A DNA stretch of 64,000 nucleotides from Bradysia coprophila. Lineage: Eukaryota; Arthropoda; Insecta; Diptera; Sciaridae. This document shows, piece by piece, positions 10,955 through 21,875 of this stretch. How positions within the stretch are numbered: the stretch's first letter is position 1; each line of letters begins with the position of its first letter. Position numbers and translations under genes: made by a program. Location of the stretch: the NCBI RefSeq assembly GCF_014529535.1, contig NC_050736.1:2480001-2544000 (forward strand), in the 5' to 3' direction. The notes beneath the pieces were generated by a model, which did not search any database, was not told the origin of the DNA, and saw only the letters and a program-made list of their open reading frames with translations.

Positions 10955-12296
10955 GGCCAAAATTTATTTTTATAATTCAGCGAGCTTCCGGAGCTTTCAT
11001 TACTATAATAAGGATTCTTCTGATTTTACGAATAATTGATTTGTTATCAATAATGGTCTCAATCTTCAAATTTTTAAGAACACGACGCTCCGCTCATAAT
11101 ATCGGTCTCCGAATCGTATCAATTCACTGGTAAATGTTTTTTTTTTGTGCGTACTGCGTAGTTTACATGCTTATTCAACAGTCGTATGCATTCTTAAGTG
11201 CATTCATTATATGCACCATTTTCTGTTTTACGCTACTTGTAACTTATTCAATGATTTTGGCTTAGTTCCGATGCTAAACGATCGATTGTTTATTAATGAT
11301 GCGGAAACCGCTAAATACTTATATCACAGCACCTTGTACTGTTCGGTTTTAAAAGCTTATCAAACTCGTACACCTAGCACTTTTATGCGAAAAAAAATCT
11401 AATCTGATAATGGAGATGTCTTACATCAACGTAATGTGTCTCCGAAAATAAATGACTTGCGTAAAATACCATATTTACGTGATATTTAAATTGATTAATA
11501 TCCAAACATTTATCAAAGCTTTATTTGGAATTAATCGATTTTTCTGCTAACAAAACCAGTAAATTAAAGAACTTCACAGAAATACACCTTACATTTTCTT
11601 CTTTTAGGTTTTCGTACAATTTATATTTTTCGAGAAGAAGAAGCCATTTTCCACAACACCGGTAATTGGAATTTATGGAGCAATAAATTTACATTATTGT
11701 TATGTAGGTTATGTAATGTATACACCAAAAGTAAATAGGAATATTTCATATTTCATTCATTCATTCAGCCAAACGATAGGATGAGATAGAATTGCAAAGC
11801 CTATTGCTATACCCACTTTGTGTATCAACATGTAAAAGATGCTCTCGCACAATCATGACGTATCTGAATATAAATGTAGAAATTAGAATTATTTAAGATC
11901 AATATTAATTAATTCTGAATTCAAATGATGAATTAATGTGGCACGGGTCGAATTGCTTAGAGAACAATTCTCGGAACAATTCCGAAAACTTAGAAATGTT
12001 GTACGTTATTAGAGCTGCCTTAATTGTCCCTGTCAATCAATTTAGTTTCTCGTGAAAAAGGCCCATTCTGTTTAACATGCTTAATCGCAATTGACAATAT
12101 GCTTGTGTTGATCGCAATTCAGATTTTGCTGGACTTTACTTCAAACAAAAGAAGTAACAGATTTAATCAATGCACTTGCCGTTTACAAAAAACGACCAAG
12201 TTTTGTGGACAATTGGACGAAACACATTTCTAGTGAGAGAAAGGTGCAACACTTTTGAGGAGCAAATAGAACTCTTTTCACTTGAATCGTCGCTTA
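10955..12296. other. Gene-free sequence
   Basis: Several short open frames occur, none with family likeness, a signal peptide or plausible splice sites. No repeat boundaries recognised. Confidence 0.45.
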
Positions 12297-12556
12297 CAGT
12301 TTGTAAACCAAAGGTTAATGCAGAATCAGCAACAGCTGTCAAAATACATAGGTTTAGACTACCTAGAGGAATTATGATTGCAAAAAACACACTACAGTCA
12401 TACGTGTCACGTGCGCACATAGTTAACCCTAACGTATGTATGCACTGCATGTAGCTTGCCTTTGAATGGTTTTCGATACAAAGGTATTGACTTTGTCGAC
12501 CAGCTGAAGATGTTCAGCTGTTGCTGTTTCTGCATAAGCCTTTAGTTTACAAACTG
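12297..12556. mobile_element. MITE with CAGTTTGTAAAC termini, TA duplication
   Basis: The left arm runs CAGTTTGTAAACCAAAGGTT and on to CAGCAACAGCTG. The right arm is the reverse complement (CAGCTGTTGCTG ... AGTTTACAAACTG). TA flanks both ends (12295-12296 and 12557-12558). The 260-bp length, CAGT ends and TA duplication match the Tc1/mariner-derived MITE pattern. Confidence 0.82.
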
Positions 12557-15527
12557 TAAATTATGTTTTCAAAAGTGGTCAAAAACGGTAAATCACAACT
12601 CACACATATGAAAAACGTTGTGTTCACCTCTGATGGGAGAAATCTAAAATATAAACTCGCTCTTCTTGGAATTTTCTATTTTTCCTCGCGGTAATCAAAT
12701 AACTATTTCATCCATCAGATGGGAAAATAGCTATTTTCATATCTCTAAAAATATTGATCCAGTATTTTGGACACGTTCAGCACGAAATAGTTATTTGCGT
12801 ATCTGTTTTGAACGAAAGTTTTCACAATTCAAATGAGGGCCGAAAGTAAAATGTGACATACAAGTACGAGATCACGTTATTCGAAGTACGGATTTACTAC
12901 AACGTGACCTTGATAAAGACCACATATTTTTGTAAACAGATGAATGTTTAAATTAGAATGCGTTGATTGATTGCATACCGAAAACATTTTTTTTCCCAAG
13001 TAGCGTAAATATGCAATTTTCATTTAATTTCTCTGTATGGACAACGTTAGTTCATTGCAAAATATCCTACGTTATGCATACAATATACAATAATAGTATG
13101 AACAGAATTGAACGAAACATTTTTTTTTTGTAATCTCTCAATTATATCATGATGTTGATGATATTTTCATTTTGATTTTCAATTTTATTTTTATTTTCAT
13201 TTTCATTCATGTGGGAACGAACGAAAGTTATATGTTGTTATATATATATGCATATACGGGAAAACTTAATTTGAAAACTGAGCTATTTTACATAGTAAAT
13301 AAACATTAAAATCGGAAACCAGACATATAATGTGTCGTACTGTAAGCAATGTAATTTCCAAACGTGTATTTTGCTATTCAAATTTAATTTTTTTTTTTAA
13401 ATATAAAAATGTGTGTTAGTCTACATATTTTTGTGTGTTTGATGAAAATATGATTTTTTGTATATATAAAAAACAGAAATTCAAATCAACGTAAAAAGCT
13501 GTTTCCCCCCGAAAAAACAACATAACCAAAATAACAAGACGATTTGTGTTTGAAAATGTGTTTTTTTCTGTATAACTTCTTAGTAATTTCGCTATTGGCA
13601 ATATTTTTTATTTTATATTTTTTTTCCTTATATTCTTCATTTCAAATTTCTTAGCATTAAACAAACATAAAAGAAGTTTGGTTTCCTTTTATCAATGCAA
13701 ATCGCTTCAGATAGGCAATATATATAGCAATATTCGTATTTGATTTTTCATTTGACTATAAATATTGTGTACGAGGGTGATTTCGGTTTGTATTTTCCAT
13801 TTCTACATCCTCTAACTATCACCATGTTTATTAGGGGACGACGCTAATATTGCCATCAAACAGGGTGAACTGCATATAGACGAATTTCGGTGCTTCAAAC
13901 GATATTTTATGTTAAATTCTAATAAGAAATTTTAACATTTAATTGGCAAACAGATACAATTCGATTGATTACGTTAAATTACGAACAAAATGTTTTAGAA
14001 TTAAAATTAACAGAGTCGACTTTAATGCTCGCTTATGTTACATGACCTAAAAAAAAGATGAGCTGAAAGTTTAGAGGGTTGTCCTTTTTCAAAACAAAAA
14101 AAAAGTGTTTGTCAAATGAAGATCAGCAACACATTAAACGCATTCCAGCAGACACTAGAAAAATTTAATTTAAAAAAAATCTCAAATGAAATCCTTTTTT
14201 ATAAACAGAAATTTAAATGAAAATCTTTTGCAGTATACACGGACATTTTTTGTTTGGATAGATGTGTATAGGTAGATATATGCACTGCAGAAAGAGGAAA
14301 CTTTATCAAATTCAATCTACTAATTTCCCTCTGACAAGGGTACATTTTCAGGTAGTTTAAGCGTAGTTATAAAAGGTTGGTGTTGACATTTTAGAAAGTG
14401 ACGTGAGGGTGGTCTTCATACTCTCAATGTCTGAGTTCATACCAAACCCGTAAAGTATATTCGTCGTTACAAGGATTTATCCTATTTATTCGTGTAGAGA
14501 TGTGATGCTATAGCGTTGATATTGAATGGAATGGTTCTGGGTTTTCTATTAACCACCCGCTGTTTGTTTTACAATAGAAGTTAATGGGATTGTGATTACA
14601 TTTCTGGCAAATTTAAATTAAAAAAGTTTAAATAATTGACAGGGAAAGTATATGTGTTGTAGGTCTTTGTGTTAACAGATTTGTTTCGGGTACATATGTG
14701 AAGGAATTAAGTTGTTATTTCGGTATTATAGAATTGGGTGAAAGTACTATACGAAAGTTGTACCTACATAAAGTTTCAACATTAATTATCCGTTGTGAGT
14801 ACAAATATCAAAAGTTTCGTTTTTATCATCGCAACATTTACTTAACGGAATGAAATTAAACTTGCATGACATAATATATTCCATGAATTCATGTTTTCGA
14901 CGAGACATTTTTACGGTAATAACATGAAAAGTCAATATTTCTACAGCTTTGTTTTCACAAATTACACATTATATGTGTCCGCGTGCAAAGGAAAATGTTT
15001 TATAATTGCATATCAACTGGAAAGCAAACATTTTTCAGATTGGCAAATTAAAAAAAAAGACCGGTCGACCGTAAAAAACTGATTCAACTACATCGGTTTG
15101 ATAGCATAAAACAACAAAAGAGATGGAAAATTGAAAATGCAGAATCTGATAGTGATGGTAGTAGATTCGAGTGAAGTAAATTATTATCAATGGCATCTAT
15201 TTTGATGATGCAGCATGGTGCCGAAGGCATTAAGTCGTGAATTTAATTAGCTTTAGCTGTAAATTTGGTGTTGTGACCGTATTTTAATACACAAAATTCA
15301 AATAAAGCGGACAACACTACACACGACTAGGTTTGCTGTCTTTATGCTATAATCGTTAACTGTAAAATAGATGTTTCACAAAATTATTTATATGATACAT
15401 GCATCGAAAACCTTACTTTGAGTATTTCACGCACTGCTTTTGATGCCCTCAGCATGCAACAGAAATCAGAAATGCAACCACCGTCGTCAAAAATTACACC
15501 TTTTTGGTCCCTATACATAATACCATT
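12557..15527. other. Gene-free sequence with part of a dispersed repeat
   Basis: At about 12599-12740 there is a stretch (AAAAACGTTGTGTTCACCTC, later AATAACTATTT-like words) that resembles 22478-22566 and 44580-44720, so it is probably a diverged copy of an interspersed repeat. The rest, including many A/T homopolymers around 13380-13640, shows no gene. Confidence 0.45.
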
Positions 15528-16138
15528 CAGGCGCACCAAAAAGTCATAAGACATAAATGGGACGAGAAAAATTGGGACAAAAGGTTTTTGTTTGGGCTCT
15601 CTATCTGGAGGGATTCTTCTGAAAAACAGAAGACCGAAATCGGACGCATTTTCTTTTTGAATTTTGTATATGTGCGAAGTATCTACGACGATTTATGAGA
15701 AGTTGAAATGTTTAGGTGCTTATATTGAATCGCACATGCGACCAAACTTAAGTAAGCTCTACTTTCCCTGAAAATTACCAATTACCTTTCTAATGACACC
15801 ATGTACGTTTCGTGTACTTCGAGAAATTCCCGTAAGAAAAGTGTAAGTTTTCAGTCTTTTTTCGGTTGAAAACTTCAACTGTACATATCTCAGTGTGGAT
15901 GAATTTTAAACCCAACAAGACCCTATTTGCCTCGGAAGTACATGCAATTACCTTTCTAATGACACCCCACACGACCCTGTACGGCTCGTGTAACTGGAGA
16001 AATTTTTGTAAGAAAAGTGCAAGTTTTCGGTTTTTGATCACCTCACACAAGCCACACAAGCTTCGAAGAATTTTTTTGAAAGTGGTTTTGGCTTCTGGGG
16101 CCTCCTGGTGAGAGAATGTCATGTTTTTGGTGCGCCTG
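15528..16138. mobile_element. Inverted-repeat element, CAGGCGCACCAAAAA ends
   Basis: The left end is CAGGCGCACCAAAAAGTCAT and the right end, on the other strand, is CAGGCGCACCAAAAACATGA. The element is 611 bp. Inside, a segment of about 90 bp is duplicated in direct orientation (15777-15865 and 15949-16038); both copies contain ATTACCTTTCTAATGACACC and GTAAGAAAAGTG. Two overlapping open frames inside (110 and 81 codons) are opposite-strand shadows and look like nothing known. Confidence 0.75.
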
Positions 16139-17510
16139 AATTACAAAATTTGGAATAAAAATGAATCGTCTCGTTCGCATGTGCTTATGACCTCGGTTAC
16201 ACCACAAATCAATAAAATGGGCACGAAAACTATACTTTTCATCTTCTTATTCCTTAACACGAACAAGACTGACTATTAAAATCTGCAGATTTATAGGAAA
16301 AGAAAATACGACAGAATTATCTATTAATTCCAATCGCAAGAGCACAAGGATGTACGAAGCTCAAATGGAAACAGTGAACATTATAAGGTATAGTTCGTTA
16401 TGAGCAGTGGGATGCAATTTCTTTGACTGACAATTCAAAACAATCAATCAAAATCGTCTAAAAGTGCAAATTTCAACATGTATATCCATTTGTGATAAAC
16501 CCACTGATTGAACCCATGTCTTCAGATCAGAGTTTACATTCTGATATGATTTCCAATATAAAATTCTGTTCATTCAAAATTCTACGACCAATTCGATTGA
16601 ACAGCGTTGATTGAACGACTAAGCTATGCCAACCAGAAAATAATATTCAAGCTCATATTATTTACATATAACATGAAGTAGGGGACCTGACGGCATACAC
16701 CTGAATATTTCGATTTTATTATTGCGCTAAAACACAAACAAAATATACGAAAATGTGCACTCTAATAATGTAGTCTTTACATAACTTCATCTCCAATTAA
16801 GGCGATAAATTCAAATAGCTAGCATGAAATTTAAAATTGTTCGTATAGCACTTCATTATGGGTGTGCGCTTAATACAACTCACTACACTGCCTTTCATGT
16901 TTAGAATTAATTTAGAAATTAACAAAAAAAACTCAATTAAAATTAACACGCTAGGTATAGCAACCAACTTTCATAATCCCAACGTAAAACCATACACAAG
17001 TTTCGCTGTAGTAACTCTGTAATTATTATTGTCGCGACAAGTGTATAAAATGACTTAATCATGTTCCTGAAAATAAAGATTTCAAACTTATCGCCCATAA
17101 ATCCATGGCTTCAATAATGAATGCATAAATTTGCTTAGTTACACGTCAATATTATGTGATATATGACAACGTTGTTCATTTGTCGTTCTTGTGTTTAACG
17201 AGTTTAAAATAAAGACTTTAATCACACCATTGCTGATGTTCGTGTTAAACTTGGAACCTGCATGTGTATGCTCTCAATCAGATTTTAATGGAAGGATTAA
17301 GTTTTCTTTGCATTCTGATTAGTCAAATGATACATGGTATGTACGGTACATTCACTGCTATTATGGAACATGTAGTTATAATGCGATATGGCTCGGTATG
17401 ATATTAATGTGATAATAACTGTATATAGCTGATCTGCTCATGTTCAACAGTGATTTAGATGAACACAAATGTGAAGGAATAGAGAGTAGTAGAAAAATGA
17501 AAATAGGTAT
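16139..17510. other. Gene-free sequence
   Basis: Nothing recognisable: no long frame, no clear repeat, no RNA gene. Confidence 0.45.
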
Positions 17511-17512
17511 TT

Positions 17513-17645
17513 GCGCAACAAGTTGCGAAAAGTGGTTGTTTTCGTCACTAGATGTGAGCTTCACCTAATGCAAACAGCTTCGCCTCGTTTGATAACCACA
17601 TTGTGTGACGACACACTTTTCGCAACGTTTTCTGCAACAAGCGCG
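17513..17645. repeat. Imperfect inverted repeat around GCGAAAAGTG
   Basis: GTTGCGAAAAGTGGTTGTTT on the left faces CACTTTTCGCAACG on the right, with CACTAGATGTGAGCTTCACC in between. CACTAGATGT and a GCTTCGCCTCG-like word also occur in the palindromic module at 21276-21392, so this may be a distant relative. Confidence 0.45.
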
Positions 17646-18027
17646 AAAAGTGAACTTTCGAAATGCAAAACATTACTCTACCTTCAGCATACCTTTTGCA
17701 ACAAGTCTGGCTGCCTACCATTTATTGTTAGTAAAAACAAAAGCAAACACGAAAACTTTTATTAAACAAACACACTGCCACAGACTCAAAAAGAAGAAGG
17801 AAAGGGAAAAGAAAGAGACGAGAGCTTATGTGCAACCTATGCACGGCTCGAGCAGAAAAACTGAAAAACTGTGTCATAATTACACATCTCGAGCCTATAG
17901 AGTACTTTGCTCTCGATGTCATAAATAACTATTTCTTCAATGATTTGTCATTTGCTTTTTGCTGTTTTCCAAGGTTCCAAGAACAGTGAAGGCACAAAAT
18001 TTGTAATGAGTGCGTTTAACAAAGTTG

Positions 18028-18330
18028 GTGTCACCCGCCTTCGTGGAACCTTTCGAACCTTGACAATAATCGAAGTTCTGAAAGAACCAGGTTAAGACAC
18101 CTCTGAGTTGATCACGAAGGCGGTGACATACAAATTGAGTTCTGCGGCTACAAAGTTTATATGAAAAAGGCAACGTAACAAAAACAAAATTCCGAATTTT
18201 CCTAAAAACCATTTTCTTCAAGGTGATTTCACACACAATCTGAACTGAGTGCGTTTATCGATTTCAGTGTCACCCGCCTTCGTGGGTGTCTTAACCTGTT
18301 CTTTCAGAACCTTGGCAATAATGTCGTGAA
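18028..18330. repeat. Three-copy repeat of GTGTCACCCGCCTTCGTG
   Basis: The word occurs on the plus strand near 18028 and 18267 and inverted near 18112. The 18055-18128 segment and the 18267-18325 segment are inverted copies sharing GTGTCTTAACCTG and TTCTTTCAGAAC. It lies about 200 bp upstream of the F-box gene start; whether it belongs to a mobile element or to the promoter region is not clear. Confidence 0.6.
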
Positions 18331-18524
18331 TTTTCTTTGTTTACGATTCAAATGAAAGTGCCATGAGTTTGACAGAAGACATTGATAACCTGTATTGACG
18401 CCTTAAATAAAAGCCTCTTTATGTTAGATTCACAGTTTCTACGAGAGGTTAATGTCTTGTCCTCCAAAACAGAGTGTATTTTTTTTGGATTATTAGCTAA
18501 TGTTTGTGCAGTTAACAGTTAACA

Positions 18525-20579
18525 ATGGAGAATATTTCGATTGAATCTGTGCCAGCACGCACGGGGCAAATTGTTAATTCAAGCGCCGAGTCGCACAACT
18601 CAATAAGCAAAAATACAGATAATCATCATTTGGCTGAGGTAAAGACAACCTATTTTCGTATTTAATTTACGTGAGAAGTGAATGGGATCTCCTGTTGAAC
18701 CATTTCATTAGTTGATTCTTTGTTAGGCTTGTGAACATTATTGAATTCCTAATGTATTCCCGAGAAGTCTTCGCTTCGTCATGATTTTCGATGCTTTTTC
18801 TTAAGCTACACACTGTTGGGGAAGTAGCGCCGATCGCCATTCTTTCAGATAAATTGTATTACACCTTTACCACACAAACAAATTCAGCACAGCCAAATCT
18901 GCATGACGACGACTTGGTGAAATTTTGTGTATGAAAAGTGGTGTGTCAGCCGTTTATTTGAACGGCGCGCTACTTCCCCAACCATATACAACCTTGTCTT
19001 TTTCTGTCATTAGGTCCCAGCGCCACAGGACAAGAAAAGCGAATACATGTGAGTCCTTAAAAGTCATGTTCACTTTTCTGTCACTGATGCGGTTTCGACA
19101 GGTCTTTTCAATTTAGCAGCAACATTTTTTCTCATTAATCAACATTGTGGATTTTTTCCAGGAGCCCGTGCCTAAGAAATTGAGATGCAGAAAGTCAATC
19201 GCTAGAAGCTCCATTGTTCTAAGAAGCACTCATAAAGTGACATCACTACCTTATTTGCCTACTGAAGTACGTATAATACCAGTCATTAAAACAATGTTAC
19301 GTCCGTTAAATCGCACTTGCTCTAATCTATGATTTTAAATATATCCGGGGTAGGGTAATCTCGCACACCACACAAATTCATGGTGTGCGAGATTCACCTC
19401 TAAGTGGTGAATCTCGCACAGTCATGACTTTTCGTTACATGTCGTAAAAGGACGCATACTATGATCGCGTGTGCGAGATTCCCCGACACCATATATCCTT
19501 GAACACACCCCTACTCAACAAAAAGGAAGTTTTTCCGAAATGCACCCAAAAACTAAGAACGCACATCGATTCAGAGACCTATTGGGAGCTCAAAACAGCA
19601 TTCAGTAAAATCGGACCAGTTCCTTCCCCATACAAAATTATTCATTTCATGAAATTTCATACACCTCGCTGAAACCGTTTTGTCACAGTTCAGTGAGTGG
19701 ACATATTTTGATCGAAACTAATTTTTATCTTATAGTCAGAGGTCATACCTTTCTAACGATACCCCTCTCAATGTATTTAATGTGAGAAAAATCACTTTGT
19801 TGACTTGAAAATTGTCGTGAAGTCGCTAAAACGGTATGAAATTTCAAGAAATGAAAAATTTTGTATGGGGAAGGAACTGGTCCGATTTTACTGAATGATG
19901 TATTGAGCTCCCAATAGGTCCCTGAATCGATGTGCGTTCTTAGTTTTTGGGTGCATTTCGAAAAAACTTTTTTTTGTTGAGGAGGGGCGTGTGAACAGGA
20001 GCTGATGTTGCGATTTGTTTCCGTTAGAATTTCCTTTGTAGCCAACAGATGCATAATTTGTCAATTTTTAACTGACACCAGCAAGTAGTCAGCTGGACCA
20101 TACTAATTTAAATATTTTTTCAGATTGTTGAAATGATACTCTGCAACGTCAGCACATCTAATCTACTAAACTGCCGATTAGTGAGTTGGCATTGGAACGC
20201 AATCTCGTGCCGTATCATTCGTGGACGCGACGACATCAGCGTACATCTGGCACTCGTTGGCGGAAAATATGTCCATATCATGCAGCACCGACACACCAGC
20301 ACAGCGAACTACACATTGGGTCCGAGGAGTTTGGCTGATCTTGTGGTTTGCTTAGAAGAGTCAACACTGTTCCCGTTCACAAGCTTTCGATTCGATGGTA
20401 TGTCTACAAAATCTTTTGGACTTGAAGACTTGAGACAATTTATAAAAACTTGGGGAAGCAGCGTTCGTTCGATCAGAGTTAATCTGCCCGAATTTGAAAA
20501 CGTCGAGATTTTGCAAATTTTACTCTTCGAAAAATTTCCAAATTTGAAGAAGCTCAGATTTTTGTTGGAATTAACTTGA
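18525..20579 (+). CDS. F-box protein, short, three exons
   Basis: Exons 18525-18638, 19162-19266 and 20124-20579 join in phase 0 to give 224 residues. The F-box is split across intron 2: exon 2 ends LPYLPTE and exon 3 begins IVEMILCNVSTSNLLNCRLV followed by SWHWNAIS, a textbook match to the LP-E-I-L...L-NCRLVS--WN pattern. F-box proteins bind Skp1 and hold substrates for SCF ubiquitin ligases. The N-terminus (about 66 residues) is rich in Ser and basic residues. After the F-box comes a region ending in leucine-rich motifs (FPNLKKLRFLLEL) before the stop. Insect F-box/LRR proteins are usually longer, such as the 447-residue one at 61804-63147, so this may be truncated. Both introns carry inverted-repeat elements. 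An AATAAA follows at 20626. The start ATG is preceded by TTAACA; no in-frame alternative fits better. Confidence 0.78.
18816..18982. mobile_element. MITE in intron 1 of the F-box gene
   Basis: The ends are TTGGGGAAGTAGCGCCGATC and GGCGCGCTACTTCCCCAA, a short inverted repeat around 167 bp. It ends about 30 bp before the strong acceptor of the candidate cassette exon at 19014, so the pyrimidine tract of that exon begins right after the insertion. Confidence 0.7.
19014..19048 (+). other. Candidate 35-nt cassette exon in the F-box gene
   Basis: Preceded by a strong acceptor (CTTTTTCTGTCATTAG) and followed by a consensus donor (CAT|GTGAGT). In frame with exon 1 it reads VPAPQDKKSEY. Its 35 nt are not a multiple of three: including it makes exon 2 read MSPCLRN and then stop. 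It would therefore act as a poison exon if used. Splicing exon 1 straight to exon 2 keeps the frame. Confidence 0.4.
19353..19484. mobile_element. Double-hairpin element in intron 2 of the F-box gene
   Basis: The outer ends are GGGTAATCTCGCACAC and GTGTGCGAGATTCCCC. A second hairpin inside, near 19380-19420, uses the same word (GTGCGAGATTCACC and GGTGAATCTCGCAC). GTGCGAGATT thus appears four times in alternating orientation in 132 bp. Confidence 0.7.
19498..20000. mobile_element. Inverted-repeat (snapback) element in intron 2 of the F-box gene
   Basis: Arms of about 170 bp (19498-19668 and 19832-20000) are inverted copies. Both hold TGCACCCAAAAACTAAGAAC, ACTGGTCCGATTTTACTGAA and GGGAAGGAACTGGTCC in opposite orientation. 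The two arms encode similar peptides (KLRTHIDS-TYWEL) only because they are copies. The element fills much of the 857-bp intron that splits the F-box. Confidence 0.75.
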
Positions 20580-20625
20580 CAATAGCTCGCGGATTGAGTA
20601 GTTAAACATGGAACGCTGTAAATAC

Positions 20626-20631
20626 AATAAA
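20626..20631 (+). promoter_or_regulatory. Polyadenylation signal AATAAA of the F-box gene
   Basis: It lies 47 bp after the TGA stop at 20577-20579, a normal distance. Confidence 0.5.
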
Positions 20632-21266
20632 CGTCTTTTACTTTACGACTATAGTGCTGGTGAACACTAGTTTTTCTAATGAGGTAGCCAGAAAAGTAAT
20701 AACAGTTAACACAAAGTACGAATCACTGGGTTGCATTATAGTCACAATATAGAGAAAGTGGGCGGACACAATTCTAAATTTAAAGTCAGAGTCGAGGCAA
20801 GTACAGAGAGCCGTTGTCATTGTATTATCTTGAAGTCAAAGCGACACACGCTGCGTTACGCATGTAATTGTTGTATATGAACTTTTGGCTTAAATAAGAA
20901 AATTATTTTATTTTTTATGACAATGGCTTTGTCTTAGAGCTACAGCTAGTGTAAGCATATATCACAATAATGGTTGCTTGAGGCCAATGACAGTCGCTGA
21001 TTCGGCTTCAAGGTAATTTATAATTTCAATCAAAATTTACCATTTTTCTGATATCCTGAAGAAGAAAAAACTTCCGAATAGACCGATTTTCTGCTGTACG
21101 GCTGCATTGTTCTGTCTATGCAGTAAATAATTCCATCTGCTATAGATACCACATTCACTGTGGTCGGTGGTGGTGGGAAAACCAAAACATTCACATAGCT
21201 TTTCCAGAAAAATGATATAATGCGCAGTTTGCAGTTTTCGAACATTATGATGCTGAGTTGCATAAT
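20632..21266. other. Gene-free spacer
   Basis: No supported gene. Two minus-strand frames (60 and 77 codons) show no family likeness. Confidence 0.4.
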
Positions 21267-21872
21267 AGTTATTTATCTACCAAGGTAGGTAGGAAGGTAT
21301 TTTTTCGCACTAGATGTCGATTGTCGACCCGAAGCGAAGCCGAGGTCGACAAGACGTCGTGTGCGAAAAAATACCGGCATACCTACCGTGGCAGATACAA
21401 CGTTTTTCGCAATTTCGGGCCATAATCACCTTTCCACTGCAAAATATTGCCAAAATTTCTACCAAACATTCACATGCAAACGATCAAGCAACCTGTTCTA
21501 TATACACATTGCAATGTGATGTATAGAGACGCGCTAAATAAAATCAAGTAGTCAATGCTTAGTATGTACGCTTCAACAATACGTTCTGTATAATTGTGTG
21601 ACTCTGTAGCCGAATGGCTATGGTCGTTGCTTGGTGTTTGGAAGAATTTTGGTGTTGGATGTTCAAATCCTGGTCTGTGCAAAGTTTTTATTTATAAAAT
21701 TTAGTCTTTCTTAAAGGTACTGAGCTATGTAGCGTGCGAAAAAAATGTGAAAAAGCCCAAGTGCGAAAAAATAATCAAAAACGCACTGTGAAATAAATAC
21801 CTTCAAAACGACATTAAATAGATGCATGGAAAGGTGATGATTATGGACGGGAATTGCGAAAAATTATATTTC
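21267..21872 (+). mobile_element. Composite element copy A: palindrome plus inverted-repeat unit with tRNA-like core
   Basis: The first module (about 21276-21392) is a hairpin with arms GGTATTTTTTCGCAC and GTGCGAAAAAATACC around a GAAGCGAAGCCGAGG core. The second (about 21404-21872) is bounded by inverted ends TTTTCGCAATTTCGGGCCAT and, on the other strand, TTTTCGCAATTCCCGTCCAT. Its core has an A-box-like TAGCCGAATGG (21607-21617) and a B-box-like GTTCAAATCC (21661-21670), the spacing of a Pol III tRNA-type promoter. The same order and content occur in copy B at 27667-28249 on the other strand. The mix of a SINE-like core with inverted termini is unusual. No protein is encoded. Confidence 0.78.
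21607..21670 (+). ncRNA. tRNA-like A/B-box module inside composite element copy A
   Basis: TAGCCGAATGG resembles the tRNA A box (TRGCNNARYNGG) and GTTCAAATCC the B box (GGTTCRANNCC). Flanking sequence does not fold into a full cloverleaf, so this is a tRNA-derived or mimicking promoter, not a functional tRNA. Confidence 0.55.
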
Positions 21873-21875
21873 GCT

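Noticed and set aside
12163..12454. Overlapping open frames of 94-95 codons on both strands
   Set aside because: They overlap the MITE at 12297-12556 and are opposite-strand shadows of each other.
15790..16122. Overlapping 110- and 81-codon frames on opposite strands
   Set aside because: Both sit inside a non-coding inverted-repeat element and span its internal duplication; neither resembles a known protein.
19469..20054. Two open frames sharing KLRTHIDS and similar peptides
   Set aside because: They face each other in the arms of a snapback element, so the likeness comes from the DNA inverted repeat, not from related genes.
21607..21670. A possible functional tRNA gene
   Set aside because: The A and B boxes are present, but acceptor and anticodon stems do not form, and a second copy lies within the same kind of element. 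I treat it as an element promoter.
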